Assembly: GCA_028281525.1 (NCBI GenBank)
Contig: JANQJR010000002.1
Span: 1-45,168, forward strand
Reading direction: 5' to 3'
DNA: 45,168 nucleotides
From: Magnetovibrio sp.
GTDB lineage: Bacteria > Pseudomonadota > Alphaproteobacteria > Rhodospirillales > Magnetovibrionaceae
Shown: piece after piece, positions 1-8,621 of the stretch
Position numbering within the stretch: position 1 is the stretch's first letter
Layout: every line of letters starts with the position of its first letter
Translations under genes and position numbers: made by a program
The notes under the pieces: generated by a model
What the model was told of the DNA's origin: nothing
The model's input: the letters and a program-made list of their open reading frames with translations, nothing else
Database searches by the model: none

Positions 1-73
1 CAATAAAAATAGATCAAACCCCAATAAGTAAACTAATCGCGGTGGACCTAAACACTAGCTCTGTTCGCGGGAG

Positions 74-147
74 TGGAGCGGGTGAAGGGAATCGAACCCT
101 CGTCGTAAGCTTGGAAGGCTTCTGCTCTACCATTGAGCTACACCCGC
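74..147 (-). tRNA. tRNA-Gly (anticodon TCC)
   Basis: On the minus strand the sequence folds as a cloverleaf with acceptor GCGGGTG paired to CACCCGC, an encoded TCCA end, a GGTTCGATTCC T-arm and the anticodon loop CTTCCAA, giving anticodon TCC. It lies 64 bp downstream of tRNA-Tyr on the same strand, so the two are probably co-transcribed. In many proteobacteria this pair precedes tuf; that gene would lie beyond the left edge. Confidence 0.95.
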
Positions 148-211
148 AAGCGATAACTCCATCCCCCAAAGGGTTCCGGCCAGTGCCCGGCGTCCTGCGT
201 GCGAAAATGGA

Positions 212-297
212 TGGTGGAGGGGGTTGGATTCGAACCAACGTAGACGTACGTCAACGGGTTTACAGCCCGTCCCCTTTAGCCACTCGGGCACCCCTCC
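212..297 (-). tRNA. tRNA-Tyr (anticodon GTA)
   Basis: A class II tRNA of 86 nt with a long variable arm, acceptor GGAGGGG, anticodon loop CTGTAAA (anticodon GTA), T-arm GGTTCGAATCC and encoded ACCA end. It is read leftward and divergent from rlmB; the about 170 bp between them must hold both promoters. Confidence 0.95.
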
Positions 298-470
298 GTA
301 TCCATAAGGTGCACGCCGGAAAACCGGCGGTCCGGACAGAGCGCAATATGAACATTTACAACACTGTGTCAACCGCCGAATGGCGTTGAAGCGCAAAGTT
401 TTTCGCTTGCCCCCGCCCGCATGCGCAAATGGGTCAAGACAAGCGCCCGCGCTGGGTGGTATATGCCCCC

Positions 471-1349
471 ATGGCAAAACGCAAAAAACAGGGCCGCACC
501 GGGCAACGGGACAAGCGGCGCGACTTCGAAAATCAGCCCCCCGAAGGTGGGCGCGATCACGTCCGGCGCGGCTCCAAAAGCGCGCACAAAGGCGGCGGAA
601 ATTGGCTTTACGGCGTGCACGCGTGCTTGGCCGCCTTGGCGAATCCCGAGCGCGACGTCAAACGCATCGTGATGGCATCCCAGGTCGCGGATGACTTGGA
701 GCTGCCGGTGGTGGACGCCGCCAACGCCGCGTTCGAGATTTGTGAGGTTCCCCGCCCAAACATAGAGTGGCGCGACCGGCGCGAACTGGACGAACTGGTG
801 GGGCGTGACGCGGTGCACCAAGGCATCTGCGTGGAGGCCCTGCCGCTGCCCCACCCGGCAATCGAAGATGTGATCCAAGACGCCCAAGACCGAACCAGCG
901 TGTGCGTAGTGGTTCTGGACCAAGCCACCGACCCGCGCAACATCGGCGCGGTGATGAGGACCGCCGCCGCCTTCGGCGCGCTGGGCGTGATCGTGCAGGA
1001 TAAACACGCACCCGACATCACCGGCGCACTGGCCAAGGCCGCCTCGGGCGCGGTGGAGCGACTGCCCTATATCAAGGTCACCAATCTGGCGCGCGCGTTG
1101 GAGCAATTGAAGGCCGCCGAGTTCTGGTGCGTCGGTTTCGACGGCCATGCAGACGATTATCTCTCCGCCAAGACCCTGCAAGGCCGCAACGCCCTGGTCT
1201 TGGGCGCGGAAGGCGCAGGGCTACGCAGGCTGACCCGCGAAAGCTGCGATCTCTTGGTGAAAATCCCTATGACCGACGCGGTGGAAAGCCTCAACCTCTC
1301 CAACGCCGCCGCTATCGCGCTGTATCAGTTCCAGCAATCCAACGCTTAA
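471..1349 (+). CDS. rlmB: 23S rRNA (guanosine-2'-O-)-methyltransferase RlmB (SpoU/TrmH family)
   Basis: This 292-residue SPOUT methyltransferase is expected to methylate the ribose of G2251 in 23S rRNA using SAM. After a basic, poorly conserved N-terminus come a substrate-binding domain (WLYGVHACLAAL, about residues 50-120) and the SpoU catalytic domain. The three SPOUT motifs are visible: DQATDPRNIGAVMRTAAAFG, LVLGAEGAGLRRLT and IPMTDAVESLNLSNAAAIAL. The start at 471 gives a typical MAKRKKQ basic N-terminus; an in-frame ATG at 429 would add 14 residues. The stop codon overlaps that of the convergent jacalin-like gene by two bases, so no terminator separates them. The family is clear; the precise target nucleotide is by homology. 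Confidence 0.93.
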   Translation: MAKRKKQGRTGQRDKRRDFENQPPEGGRDHVRRGSKSAHKGGGNWLYGVHACLAALANPERDVKRIVMASQVADDLELPVVDAANAAFEICEVPRPNIEWRDRRELDELVGRDAVHQGICVEALPLPHPAIEDVIQDAQDRTSVCVVVLDQATDPRNIGAVMRTAAAFGALGVIVQDKHAPDITGALAKAASGAVERLPYIKVTNLARALEQLKAAEFWCVGFDGHADDYLSAKTLQGRNALVLGAEGAGLRRLTRESCDLLVKIPMTDAVESLNLSNAAAIALYQFQQSNA

Positions 1350-1798
1350 AAGACGAAGTCACTGTCGGGAATTGGATAATAGTATCTGGGATCGGGTTGG
1401 GGACCGCTGTAATCCTTGATATAGAGTATTTGCAGGCTATCGACATATTGGCCCGCATGCCCGCCGATGGCGAGGACCCGCACATCGGAAAGCGTTTTGA
1501 CGCGCCCGCCCTTCACACCGCCTTCCAAGGTCTGCCCCTTGTTGGTCGTGACCTTCAAATAGCCCACGAACCGGTTATCCACCGTGGCGCCGACCTGAAG
1601 CCCATCGATATATTCGTCAGGTTGCAACGCGATGACCTTGCCGGCTTGGCCCCCTTGACCGCCATACGCCAAACCATCGATGACGATCCGGTCCATCCAG
1701 GCCCCCGTGCGCAGGCTCAGCGTATTGACATATTGCCAGTCAAAAGCCGTGCCGCCCTTGCCGCCGCAGGAAAGTGTGTCGATGGTGCAGACCGGCAT
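1346..1798 (-). CDS. jacalin-like lectin domain protein
   Basis: A single-domain 150-residue protein with jacalin-related lectin features. It has an N-terminal GGKGGTAFDW strand, a YGGQGGQAG segment followed by EYIDGLQVG, a VGYLKVTTNKG strand and a closing strand with GGHAGQYVDSL. That last strand contains the GxxxD motif which, with the N-terminal glycines, forms the sugar-binding loop in mannose-type jacalins. I see no signal peptide or membrane segment, so it is cytoplasmic or released by another route. The start at 1798 is chosen because AAGGAGG (complement of 1805-1811) lies six bases upstream; an upstream ATG at 1816 precedes that site. The ligand is unknown. It converges on rlmB and overlaps its stop. 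Confidence 0.8.
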   Translation of the reverse strand: MPVCTIDTLSCGGKGGTAFDWQYVNTLSLRTGAWMDRIVIDGLAYGGQGGQAGKVIALQPDEYIDGLQVGATVDNRFVGYLKVTTNKGQTLEGGVKGGRVKTLSDVRVLAIGGHAGQYVDSLQILYIKDYSGPQPDPRYYYPIPDSDFVF

Positions 1799-1901
1799 GA
1801 CGGGCCTCCTTGCCAAGCGCCTCTCCGTAAAGATGACGCGAGCTTGTGTCGTCTGTGAAATCGCTGCAGTCGAACGGCTAACCGAGCATTCCCACCGACT
1901 C

Positions 1902-1988
1902 CGTCATTGCGAGCAAAGCGAAGCAATCCAGGACCGTCAATCTACGGAGCCCTGGATTGCCGCGCGCTTAACGGCGCTCGCAATGACG
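1902..1988. repeat. palindromic dispersed repeat (CGTCATTGCGAGC ... GCTCGCAATGACG)
   Basis: The ends are a perfect 13-base inverted repeat (1902-1914 and 1976-1988), with a second inner pair GCAATCCAGG / CCTGGATTGC. This is the layout of small non-autonomous palindromic elements common in alphaproteobacteria. The repeat lies in the 409 bp between the lectin start and the HAD gene, which otherwise holds the second palindrome below and no convincing gene. Confidence 0.8.
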
Positions 1989-2000
1989 AGCGCTCTCGCC

Positions 2001-2105
2001 CGTCATTCCCCCACCCGCTTACGCAGGCACATGCTTCGGCGGAAATCCAGTCGACCCTGTCTAAAGCCGATATGGCGCTGGGCCCCCGCCTTCGCGGGAA
2101 CGACG
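2001..2105. repeat. second palindromic repeat (CGTCATTCCC ... GCGGGAACGACG)
   Basis: The right end, CTGGGCCCCCGCCTTCGCGGGAACGACG (2078-2105), is the familiar alphaproteobacterial repeat end. The left end begins CGTCATTCCCCC at 2001 and an inner GGAAATCCAG at 2041-2050 pairs loosely with it. The two halves are diverged, so this is an older copy than the neighbouring element 13 bp away. Confidence 0.65.
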
Positions 2106-2207
2106 GTTGTCGTGAGTTAAATCCGAAACCGATTGCGCAACGCAAGGCCGATGAGGAACACGAAGGCAAGGCCGAGAATACCTTCGAAGATGACGAACAA
2201 AACAGTC

Positions 2208-2900
2208 TTAAGCTGGAAGAACCAGTCCCGCCAGCCCGCTCAGGTCCTTGAGTTCCGCACGGGGCTCGAAGCCGAGTTTCTCCCGCACCAGTCCGGCGCG
2301 GTTGACCCACGCGACCTGGAAGCCGAAAGCCGCCGCGCCGGTGGCGTCCCAGCCGTTCGACGAGACGAAGCAGATGTTGTCCCGCGCCACGCCCAGCTGG
2401 TCCACTGCCAGTTGGTAGACGTCCGGATGGGGCTTGTAGACGCCCGCATCCTCGATGGAGATCACCGCATCCAGGCTTTCGTGTATCTTCGCAGCATGGG
2501 TGGCGGTGGCGAGCATCCGGGGCGCGCCGTTGGACAGGATCGCGGTCTTGAGCCCGGCGGCCTTCAACTGGGCGAGCATGTCCGGGACCTCCGGATAGGT
2601 ATCCAGCACCTCATAGAGCGCCATGAGCTTCTTCTTCAGCCCATCCGCGCCGATGTCCAGCGTCTCCAGCGCATAGTCGAGGCTCAGCTCCGTGATGTCA
2701 TAGAAATCCTTGTGCCACCCCATGAGGCTGGACAGCCACGTGTATTGAAGCTGTTTGGCGCGCCACAGATCCGACAACGCCCCCGCCTTCTCGCCCAGAT
2801 CGTCCTGGCAGCGCATCGCCGCCGCGTTGACGTCCAATAGCGTGCCGTAGGCGTCGAACACGCAGGCTTGGATATCGAAAAATGGAGAGGTCTCTGGCAT
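2208..2900 (-). CDS. haloacid dehalogenase, type II (L-2-haloacid dehalogenase family)
   Basis: A 230-residue cytosolic HAD-superfamily hydrolase. The nucleophile motif FDAYGTLLDV (Asp16 region) is followed by a helical cap domain, the motif II segment ILSNGAPRML, a lysine in VYKPHPDVYQLAV and the SSNGWDATGA motif that is diagnostic of type II 2-haloacid dehalogenases rather than phosphatases. Enzymes of this type remove halide from L-2-haloacids by an ester intermediate and release the D-hydroxy acid; the physiological substrate here is not shown. The start is supported by AAGGGG seven bases upstream. It is a single-gene unit, separated from the lectin by two palindromic repeats. Confidence 0.9.
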   Translation of the reverse strand: MPETSPFFDIQACVFDAYGTLLDVNAAAMRCQDDLGEKAGALSDLWRAKQLQYTWLSSLMGWHKDFYDITELSLDYALETLDIGADGLKKKLMALYEVLDTYPEVPDMLAQLKAAGLKTAILSNGAPRMLATATHAAKIHESLDAVISIEDAGVYKPHPDVYQLAVDQLGVARDNICFVSSNGWDATGAAAFGFQVAWVNRAGLVREKLGFEPRAELKDLSGLAGLVLPA

Positions 2901-2999
2901 AACGGTGCCCCTTGTTCGAAGGAAGCGGTTATACTCCCCCGAAGTCCGCTTGCCGTAAAGACTCCATGGGAGTATATGATCGGACCATCAAAGCTTTAG

Positions 3000-3075
<76 letters not shown>

Positions 3076-3081
3076 TTTTTC

Positions 3082-3113
3082 AAAGCCTCAGTCCCATACG
3101 GCTGAGGCTTTTT
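3082..3113 (+). terminator. Rho-independent terminator of tRNA-Thr
   Basis: AAAGCCTCAG and CTGAGGCTTT form a 10-bp stem around a short loop and end in a T run (3109-3113), six bases after the tRNA CCA end. Confidence 0.88.
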
Positions 3114-3123
3114 GCTTGTGGCG

Positions 3124-3636
3124 TTACGGCTTGCGGTCCGGTCCACCCAAGAGAGGATTTAAGGGACGCAACGGACTCGTGCGCGCCTGGGGCGGCTGGA
3201 AGAGCGTCGTGGGGTCAAGCTTGCCGAGAACGGCGTCCACGTATTGCGGATGGGGCGTGAGCGGTTGGAGTTCCTTCAATTCGCCGACGGCGAAGCCCCC
3301 GTCCACCGGCTCCAGCATCCAGATGCCCTGGGTGCGCGTCTGTAGGTAAGGCGTGCGGCCCTTCTTGCGGGCGGCCTCAACAAACTCTGCCCGCCAGTCG
3401 AGGAAAAACGGCAGGCGCGCGCCCGCTTCGATCTTCACCCCCTGGGCATTGTTTTTGAGCACCTCTTCGACGACGATGACTGGATCGTCCGCCTCCCAGC
3501 CCCCGTCCAAGGTGCCGATCACGACAATGGCGTGACGGTCCGCGGCCTCCTGAACCAGACAAGTTCCGCACGCCCAGCCCCCGGCGGGAAATCCGGCCAC
3601 GGCCAGCAAAAAAAGCGGGAAGGCGAACCAACGCAT
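3124..3636 (-). CDS. secreted protein of unknown function
   Basis: About 170 residues. The N-terminus is a standard Sec signal peptide (MRWFAFPLFLLAVAGFPAG, then GWA before CGTC), so the mature protein should be periplasmic; the cysteine just after the cleavage site, in a CGTC motif, could also be lipidated or form a disulfide. I recognise no domain in the rest, which is rich in prolines toward the C-terminus. The start at 3636 has GAGG six bases upstream; an in-frame ATG two codons earlier would abut that site. It is the last gene of a leftward set with the Coa1-like and DUF805 genes, after a 131-bp gap. Confidence 0.6.
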   Translation of the reverse strand: MRWFAFPLFLLAVAGFPAGGWACGTCLVQEAADRHAIVVIGTLDGGWEADDPVIVVEEVLKNNAQGVKIEAGARLPFFLDWRAEFVEAARKKGRTPYLQTRTQGIWMLEPVDGGFAVGELKELQPLTPHPQYVDAVLGKLDPTTLFQPPQARTSPLRPLNPLLGGPDRKP

Positions 3637-3767
3637 CGGCATCCTCGCACCCACTGCACATCCATCGTCAGACCAATATGACCCGAAAAACCAAGATTGT
3701 GAACACCGGCCTGATCGACGAGGCGGGCTACGGTCACTGGTTCGGTTGGCTGAAGATACGCTAGGTT

Positions 3768-4391
3768 TCACTTAGGTTCTCTGCCCGCACCCGTGAGATC
3801 GATCTCTTCTCCCCGTTCGGTGACGACGTAGAGTTGGATCATCTCCCACACGCCGTTCGACAGTTCCATGTAGACGAACGCCGTCGCTGCGTCGCGTGGG
3901 CCTGCAACGTCGAACGAAAGGTCCGCGTACCCTTCCGAATTGCGTAAACGGATGTCGCCGGTCGTCAACCAGCCGCTGGGCTCCACCGGAAGGCCGAGGC
4001 TGTGTTCCAGGGCCGGGTGATCGCGCATGTAGTCCACGCTGATGCGATACGGATCGCTGGTGTTGAGCACGATCATTAAGGTGGCGATGATCGCGCCAAA
4101 AAAAGCCGGCACACCGAAAAACGCGCCAACACCGACCCGCGCCCAAATACGCTGAGTACGTTTGAAATGTTCAATGTCGCGCCAGTCGTTGTTTTCCCAA
4201 GCCCACTGATTGCCCTTCGCCCCCAGAACGAACGGCATCACGAAATTGATCCCCGGCACGAACATCAACAACGCAATCCAGGTGTTGTGCGCCAGTCCCC
4301 ACACCCAATTGAGAAAAAACGCACCCCAATTCCAGCCGTTCAGTTCCGGTGGCAAATCTCTGGTCCTGTGAACCGGTTTGTCATTCGACAT
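3768..4391 (-). CDS. Coa1/Tim21-like membrane protein
   Basis: A 207-residue protein with two parts. Residues about 15-110 carry the WNWGAFFLNWVWGLAHNTW signature, a hydrophobic stretch, NQWAWENNDW, and a second membrane helix (VGVGAFFGVPAFFGAIIATL). After the membrane comes an about 90-residue soluble domain (GLPVEPSGWLTTGDIRL, then GYADLSFDVAGPRDAATAFV, then VWEMIQLYVVTERGEEIDL) that resembles the Coa1 cytochrome oxidase assembly domain. The role is not established in bacteria. It starts 9 bp after the DUF805 gene ends, so the two are very likely one transcript. Confidence 0.65.
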   Translation of the reverse strand: MSNDKPVHRTRDLPPELNGWNWGAFFLNWVWGLAHNTWIALLMFVPGINFVMPFVLGAKGNQWAWENNDWRDIEHFKRTQRIWARVGVGAFFGVPAFFGAIIATLMIVLNTSDPYRISVDYMRDHPALEHSLGLPVEPSGWLTTGDIRLRNSEGYADLSFDVAGPRDAATAFVYMELSNGVWEMIQLYVVTERGEEIDLTGAGREPK

Positions 4392-4400
4392 ATAAGGACC

Positions 4401-5306
4401 CTAGCCCTCCGCTTCGCGGCCCCCGCCGCCTTTGCGTTGGATCGGGCGCATGATGTCGTCGCCTAAGCGGCGCTTGATGACGTCGAGTTGGTCCGCCCCC
4501 CCGGCCACGTCCACCGGCTGGATCTCGAGTTCCGGTTCCGGTTTCGCCGGCGCGGCTTGAACGGGTTTGGAAAATTTGCGCGCGCCGAAGCCCTTGACCT
4601 CGGGCGGATCGTCCGCAAGCGGACGGGGGCGCGGGCGTTGCCGTTCTTTTTCGTCACCCTCCCCGTCTTGTGGCTCATCGCCACCGCCGCCGGTCAATTC
4701 GTCGATGTAATCGTTCACCGGGTCGATGGGGTCGGGGCCAAAGCGGTTGGGGCCGATATCACCGCGGAAGAACATGACTTTGATAGCCAACCAGACATTG
4801 TAAAACGGGATCAGGAAGCCGAAAACCCACCACCCGGAACTGCCCAGGTCATGCAAACGTTTGATGGTCAAAGCCAAACCGACCCATATGCTGAAGACGA
4901 TATAGGGAACAAAGACCACCAGCAGGGTCATCCCCACCAAAGTCGTGCCGACGTTGCCCCCCAGTCCCAAACCGGTCAATCCAGAGAACACTTGCAGGAC
5001 GAAAGCGATCATATTCACCGGCAACACGCCCTTCAGCCAATAAGCTTTGCGGTTCAACCGCCCGGTGAAGGCAAACCACACGAACTTGATCGGCTGGGAC
5101 CAGCCTTTCATGTCGCGTTTGGCTGCCAGTAAGATCACGCCGAATAACAGGAAAAAGAAAACGCTGACGCCAAGTTGGACGCTCAGTTCCGCAACCGCCA
5201 TTTGGTCCTGCTGCGCCCGGGCGGGCATAGACAAGAGCCCCGCCGCCAGGGCGACCCCCGCGACTGCCGCCAATCCGCTCATTTTTTCGAACCTGATCAA
5301 AGTCAT
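4401..5306 (-). CDS. DUF805 family inner-membrane protein with signal-like N-terminus and charged tail
   Basis: About 301 residues. The N-terminus (LAAVAGVALAAGLLSMPARAQ) looks like a signal peptide. It is followed by a DUF805 domain: WFAFTGRLNRKAYWL, four hydrophobic segments, then the hallmark RLHDLGSSGWWVFGFLIPFYN. The last 100 residues are a hydrophilic, Pro/Arg/Asp/Glu-rich tail, probably disordered. The start at 5306 is preceded by GGGGG; upstream in-frame codons lack coding character. DUF805 proteins have no assigned function. This gene is the first of the three-gene leftward unit and is divergent from soeA. Confidence 0.75.
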   Translation of the reverse strand: MTLIRFEKMSGLAAVAGVALAAGLLSMPARAQQDQMAVAELSVQLGVSVFFFLLFGVILLAAKRDMKGWSQPIKFVWFAFTGRLNRKAYWLKGVLPVNMIAFVLQVFSGLTGLGLGGNVGTTLVGMTLLVVFVPYIVFSIWVGLALTIKRLHDLGSSGWWVFGFLIPFYNVWLAIKVMFFRGDIGPNRFGPDPIDPVNDYIDELTGGGGDEPQDGEGDEKERQRPRPRPLADDPPEVKGFGARKFSKPVQAAPAKPEPELEIQPVDVAGGADQLDVIKRRLGDDIMRPIQRKGGGGREAEG

Positions 5307-5693
5307 ATGCCCCCAGACGTTCCGGCGTGCGTTCCTTGCCCCCCATAATGCCGAAAAAGCGGCCCGATGCGAAGAGATCGAAATCACGCCCGATTCGAAC
5401 CACCCGTTCGGGTTTCCTCTCCCTCACCCCAGGGGTGGGAAAAAGGTAAAATCATACCAAAAACCGCTCAAACCGCCTTGAAATCGGGGTGTTTTCAAAT
5501 TTTAGGTTTCCCTTATATAAACATTTAATTATATAAGAACCTTGTCATCTGCTTGGAGCGGCGCGCTCCGCAGCTGCAGCAAAAGCAACGTGACTTTAGG
5601 TGCGTTGCAACAATAAACACCCCCCATTTAGGTCACATGACCTCGGGATCGGCTTTGCCCGGACCTGCTATGACGGTCCAGCGGAGACATCGA
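5307..5693. promoter_or_regulatory. divergent intergenic region with AT-rich promoter zone and AGGTCA-CA-TGACCT palindrome (5630-5643)
   Basis: No gene is visible in these 387 bp. Positions about 5500-5545 are strongly AT-rich (two TATATAA-like stretches), consistent with promoters for the divergent DUF805 and soeA genes. AGGTCA CA TGACCT at 5630-5643 is a perfect 6+2+6 palindrome 51 bp upstream of the soeA start and is a candidate operator. It does not match the FNR or CRP consensus. The regulator is unknown. Confidence 0.45.
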
Positions 5694-8621
5694 ATGAACG
5701 AACAAAAAAAGCCGTCTTCCACCATGCACGGTCCGGTGAACGACCCCCACGCCGCTGACGACCAGGTCGACCTGTCCCCGACCTTGGGCGAAGAGGTCAA
5801 GTACACCACCTGCTACATGTGCGCGTGCCGGTGCGGCATCAAAGTCTATCTGCACGACGGCAAGGTCCGCTACATCCAGGGCAACCGCAACCATCCCGTC
5901 AATGGTGGGGTACTTTGCGGCAAGGGGTCTTCGGGCATCATGCAGCACTACTCCCCCGCCCGCCTGCACAAACCCCTGAAGCGCGTGGGCGAACGCGGCA
6001 CCAATGAGTACGAAGAGATCGAGTGGGAAGAAGCTTTGCAGATCGCCACGGAGCGTCTGGCGGGTATCCGCGCGACCGATCCCAAAAAACTGGCGTTTTT
6101 CACCGGACGCGACCAGTCCCAGGCCTTGACCGGTTGGTGGGCGAGCCAATTCGGCACCCCCAACTACGCCGCACACGGCGGCTTTTGTTCGGTCAACATG
6201 GCGGCGGGCGGTCTTTACACCATCGGCGGCGCGTTCTGGGAATTCGCCGAACCCGATTGGCACCATAGCAAATACTTCATGATGTTCGGCGTCGCCGAAG
6301 ACCACGATTCCAACCCCATCAAAAAGGGGCTGGGCATGCTGAAAAACCGCGGCGCGAAATTCGTCGCGGTCAACCCGGTGCGCACCGGCTACGGCGCCAT
6401 CGCCGACGAATGGGTCGGCATCCGCCCCGGCACCGACGGCTTGTTCATCATGTCCCTGGTGCACGAGTTGTTGAAGTCCGGCAACGTCGACGTCGACTAC
6501 CTGATCCGCTACACCAACTCAGGCTGGCTGGTGATCCAAGACGAAGGCGCGGCCGATCACGGCCTGTTCGCGCGTGACGCCGAAGGCAACCCGCTGTGCT
6601 GGGATATGGACACCGAAGGTTTGGCCAATGCCAAGTCCGGCAAAGTCGAACGCCCGGCGTTGAAAGGCGAATTCACTTTAGCGGATGGCCGCCGTGCAGT
6701 GCCGAGCTTCCAAATTCTGGCCGAGCGCTACCTGGACCCGCAGTACGCGCCCGAACAGATCGCCCACGTATGCGGCCTACAAGCCGCACAGATCAAGCGC
6801 ATCGCCGCCGAACTGGCCCACGTGGCGTTCAAGGAAACCATCGAGATCGACCAGGAATGGACCGACTGGACCGGCCAGACGCACGACAAGATGATCGGGC
6901 GTCCGGTGTCGTTCCACGCCATGCGCGGCATCTCGGCGCACTCCAACGGCTTTCACACATGCCGCATGCTGCACATCCTCCAGGTGCTGCTGGGCTCGGT
7001 CGAAGTGCCGGGAGGCTTTCGCGTCAAGGCGCCGTATCCCAAGCACATTCCGCCGGGCATCAAGCCCGCGGGCCGCGCCGACCAGGTCAACCCCAACACG
7101 CCGCTGCCCGGCGCGCCCTTGGGCTTCCCCACCGGACCGGAAGATTTGCTGTTGGAAGACGACGGCACGCCCAGGCGCATCGACAAAGCCTACAGCTGGG
7201 AACACCCGATCTCCAGCCACGGTCTGATGCACATGGTGATCCACAACGCGTGGAAAGGCGATCCGTACAAGATCGACACCCTGATGATGTTCATGGCGAA
7301 CATGAGCTGGAACAGCTCCATGAACACCGCCGGCACCATCGAGATGCTCACCGACAAGGATGAGAACGGCGAATACAAAATTCCGTTCATCATCTACGCG
7401 GACGCCTACTTCTCCGAAATGGTGCAGTACGCGGACCTGATCCTGCCGGACACCACGTACCTGGAACGTCACGACTGCATTTCGCTGTTGGACCGCCCGA
7501 TTTCCAACGCGGACGCGTGCGCCGACGCCATCCGCTATCCGGTGGTGGAGCCGGACCGCGATGTGCGCGGCTTCCAAAGCGTGCTGATCGACCTAGGCCA
7601 CCGCATCGGCCTGCCGGGTCTGACCAACGAAGACGGCACGGCGAAATATCCGGGCGGCCTGCCGGATTACATGGTCAACCACGAACGCGCGCCGGGCATC
7701 GGCATGCTGGGCGGTTGGCGCGGCGAGCAGGGCGACAAGCCGCTCAAGGGCGAGGTCAACCCGAAGCAGCTTCAGAAGTACATCGAAAACCAAAGCTTCT
7801 GGCAGCACGAGTTCGCGCCCGACCAACGCTACTTCAAGATGGCCAACAAGAACTACCTGGATTGGTCGGCGGACATGGGCCTTTTGCCCAATGGCGACCC
7901 GATCATCTTCCAGCTGTATTCGGAAGTGTTTCAGAAGTTCCGCCTGGCCGCGGAAGGTCACGGCCCGCACACACCGCCCAAGGCGGATGCGGAACGGATT
8001 TTGAAATTCTTCGACCCGCTGCCTATCTGGTACCAGCCGATCGAAGAAACCATGGTCGACGGCAAGGAGTTCCCGCTGCACGCGCTGACCCAGCGACCCA
8101 TGCACATGTACCATTCTTGGGGATCGCAAAATGCGTGGCTGCGCCAGATCACCGGCAAGAACCGTCTGTTCGTGCACGAAGACGTCGCCGCCAAGATCGG
8201 CGCGGTGGACGACGACTGGGTGTGGCTGTCCAGCCACCATGGGCGCATCCGCTGCCAGATCAAGATCGTTGACGGCGTGAACCCCAACACGGTGTGGACC
8301 TGGAACGCCATCGGCAAGCGCCGGGGCGCGTGGAATCTGGACAAGGACGCCATCGAGGCCAAAGAAGGCTTCCTGCTCAATCACCTGATTTCGGAACTGT
8401 TGCCGATTCAGGGCGACGGATACCGTTATTCCAATTCCGATCCGATCACCGGCCAAGCCGCATGGTTCGACTTGCGCGTCAAAATCGAAAAGGCCGAACC
8501 GTCGCAGTTCGGCGAAAGCTGGCCACAGTTCCCGGTGGTCGAGAAATTCGACCAATTGCCCGACACACCGAAGGTATCGCGCTATGGCGATGTCTTTCGC
8601 AAGAAGCGGGAGGGCAAGTAA
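5694..8621 (+). CDS. soeA: molybdopterin oxidoreductase catalytic subunit, probable sulfite dehydrogenase (quinone) SoeA
   Basis: A 975-residue DMSO-reductase-family protein. It binds a [4Fe-4S] cluster through Cys40, Cys43, Cys47 and Cys75 (TTCYMCACRCGIK ... GVLCGKGSSG, with an extra Cys45) and a bis-MGD molybdenum cofactor; Cys165 in HGGFCSVNMAAGG is the likely Mo ligand. The central nucleotide-binding regions and a C-terminal cap (HALTQRPMHMYHSWGSQNAWL, about residue 800 on) are present. There is no twin-arginine signal, so the subunit should stay cytoplasmic. That fits SoeA, which oxidises sulfite to sulfate in the cytoplasm and passes electrons to quinone, and argues against periplasmic PsrA/PhsA. 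The start at 5694 has GCGGAGA upstream. The gene abuts soeB with no gap. Substrate assignment rests on subunit make-up and memory of the family. Confidence 0.75.
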   Translation: MNEQKKPSSTMHGPVNDPHAADDQVDLSPTLGEEVKYTTCYMCACRCGIKVYLHDGKVRYIQGNRNHPVNGGVLCGKGSSGIMQHYSPARLHKPLKRVGERGTNEYEEIEWEEALQIATERLAGIRATDPKKLAFFTGRDQSQALTGWWASQFGTPNYAAHGGFCSVNMAAGGLYTIGGAFWEFAEPDWHHSKYFMMFGVAEDHDSNPIKKGLGMLKNRGAKFVAVNPVRTGYGAIADEWVGIRPGTDGLFIMSLVHELLKSGNVDVDYLIRYTNSGWLVIQDEGAADHGLFARDAEGNPLCWDMDTEGLANAKSGKVERPALKGEFTLADGRRAVPSFQILAERYLDPQYAPEQIAHVCGLQAAQIKRIAAELAHVAFKETIEIDQEWTDWTGQTHDKMIGRPVSFHAMRGISAHSNGFHTCRMLHILQVLLGSVEVPGGFRVKAPYPKHIPPGIKPAGRADQVNPNTPLPGAPLGFPTGPEDLLLEDDGTPRRIDKAYSWEHPISSHGLMHMVIHNAWKGDPYKIDTLMMFMANMSWNSSMNTAGTIEMLTDKDENGEYKIPFIIYADAYFSEMVQYADLILPDTTYLERHDCISLLDRPISNADACADAIRYPVVEPDRDVRGFQSVLIDLGHRIGLPGLTNEDGTAKYPGGLPDYMVNHERAPGIGMLGGWRGEQGDKPLKGEVNPKQLQKYIENQSFWQHEFAPDQRYFKMANKNYLDWSADMGLLPNGDPIIFQLYSEVFQKFRLAAEGHGPHTPPKADAERILKFFDPLPIWYQPIEETMVDGKEFPLHALTQRPMHMYHSWGSQNAWLRQITGKNRLFVHEDVAAKIGAVDDDWVWLSSHHGRIRCQIKIVDGVNPNTVWTWNAIGKRRGAWNLDKDAIEAKEGFLLNHLISELLPIQGDGYRYSNSDPITGQAAWFDLRVKIEKAEPSQFGESWPQFPVVEKFDQLPDTPKVSRYGDVFRKKREGK

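Noticed and set aside
2108-2220. A leftward open frame ending in a hydrophobic helix (FFQLKTVLFVIFEGILGLAF and on) just after the HAD gene.
   Set aside because: It has no ATG or GTG start after the in-frame stop and overlaps the HAD 3' end; it could be a tiny membrane protein but the evidence is insufficient.
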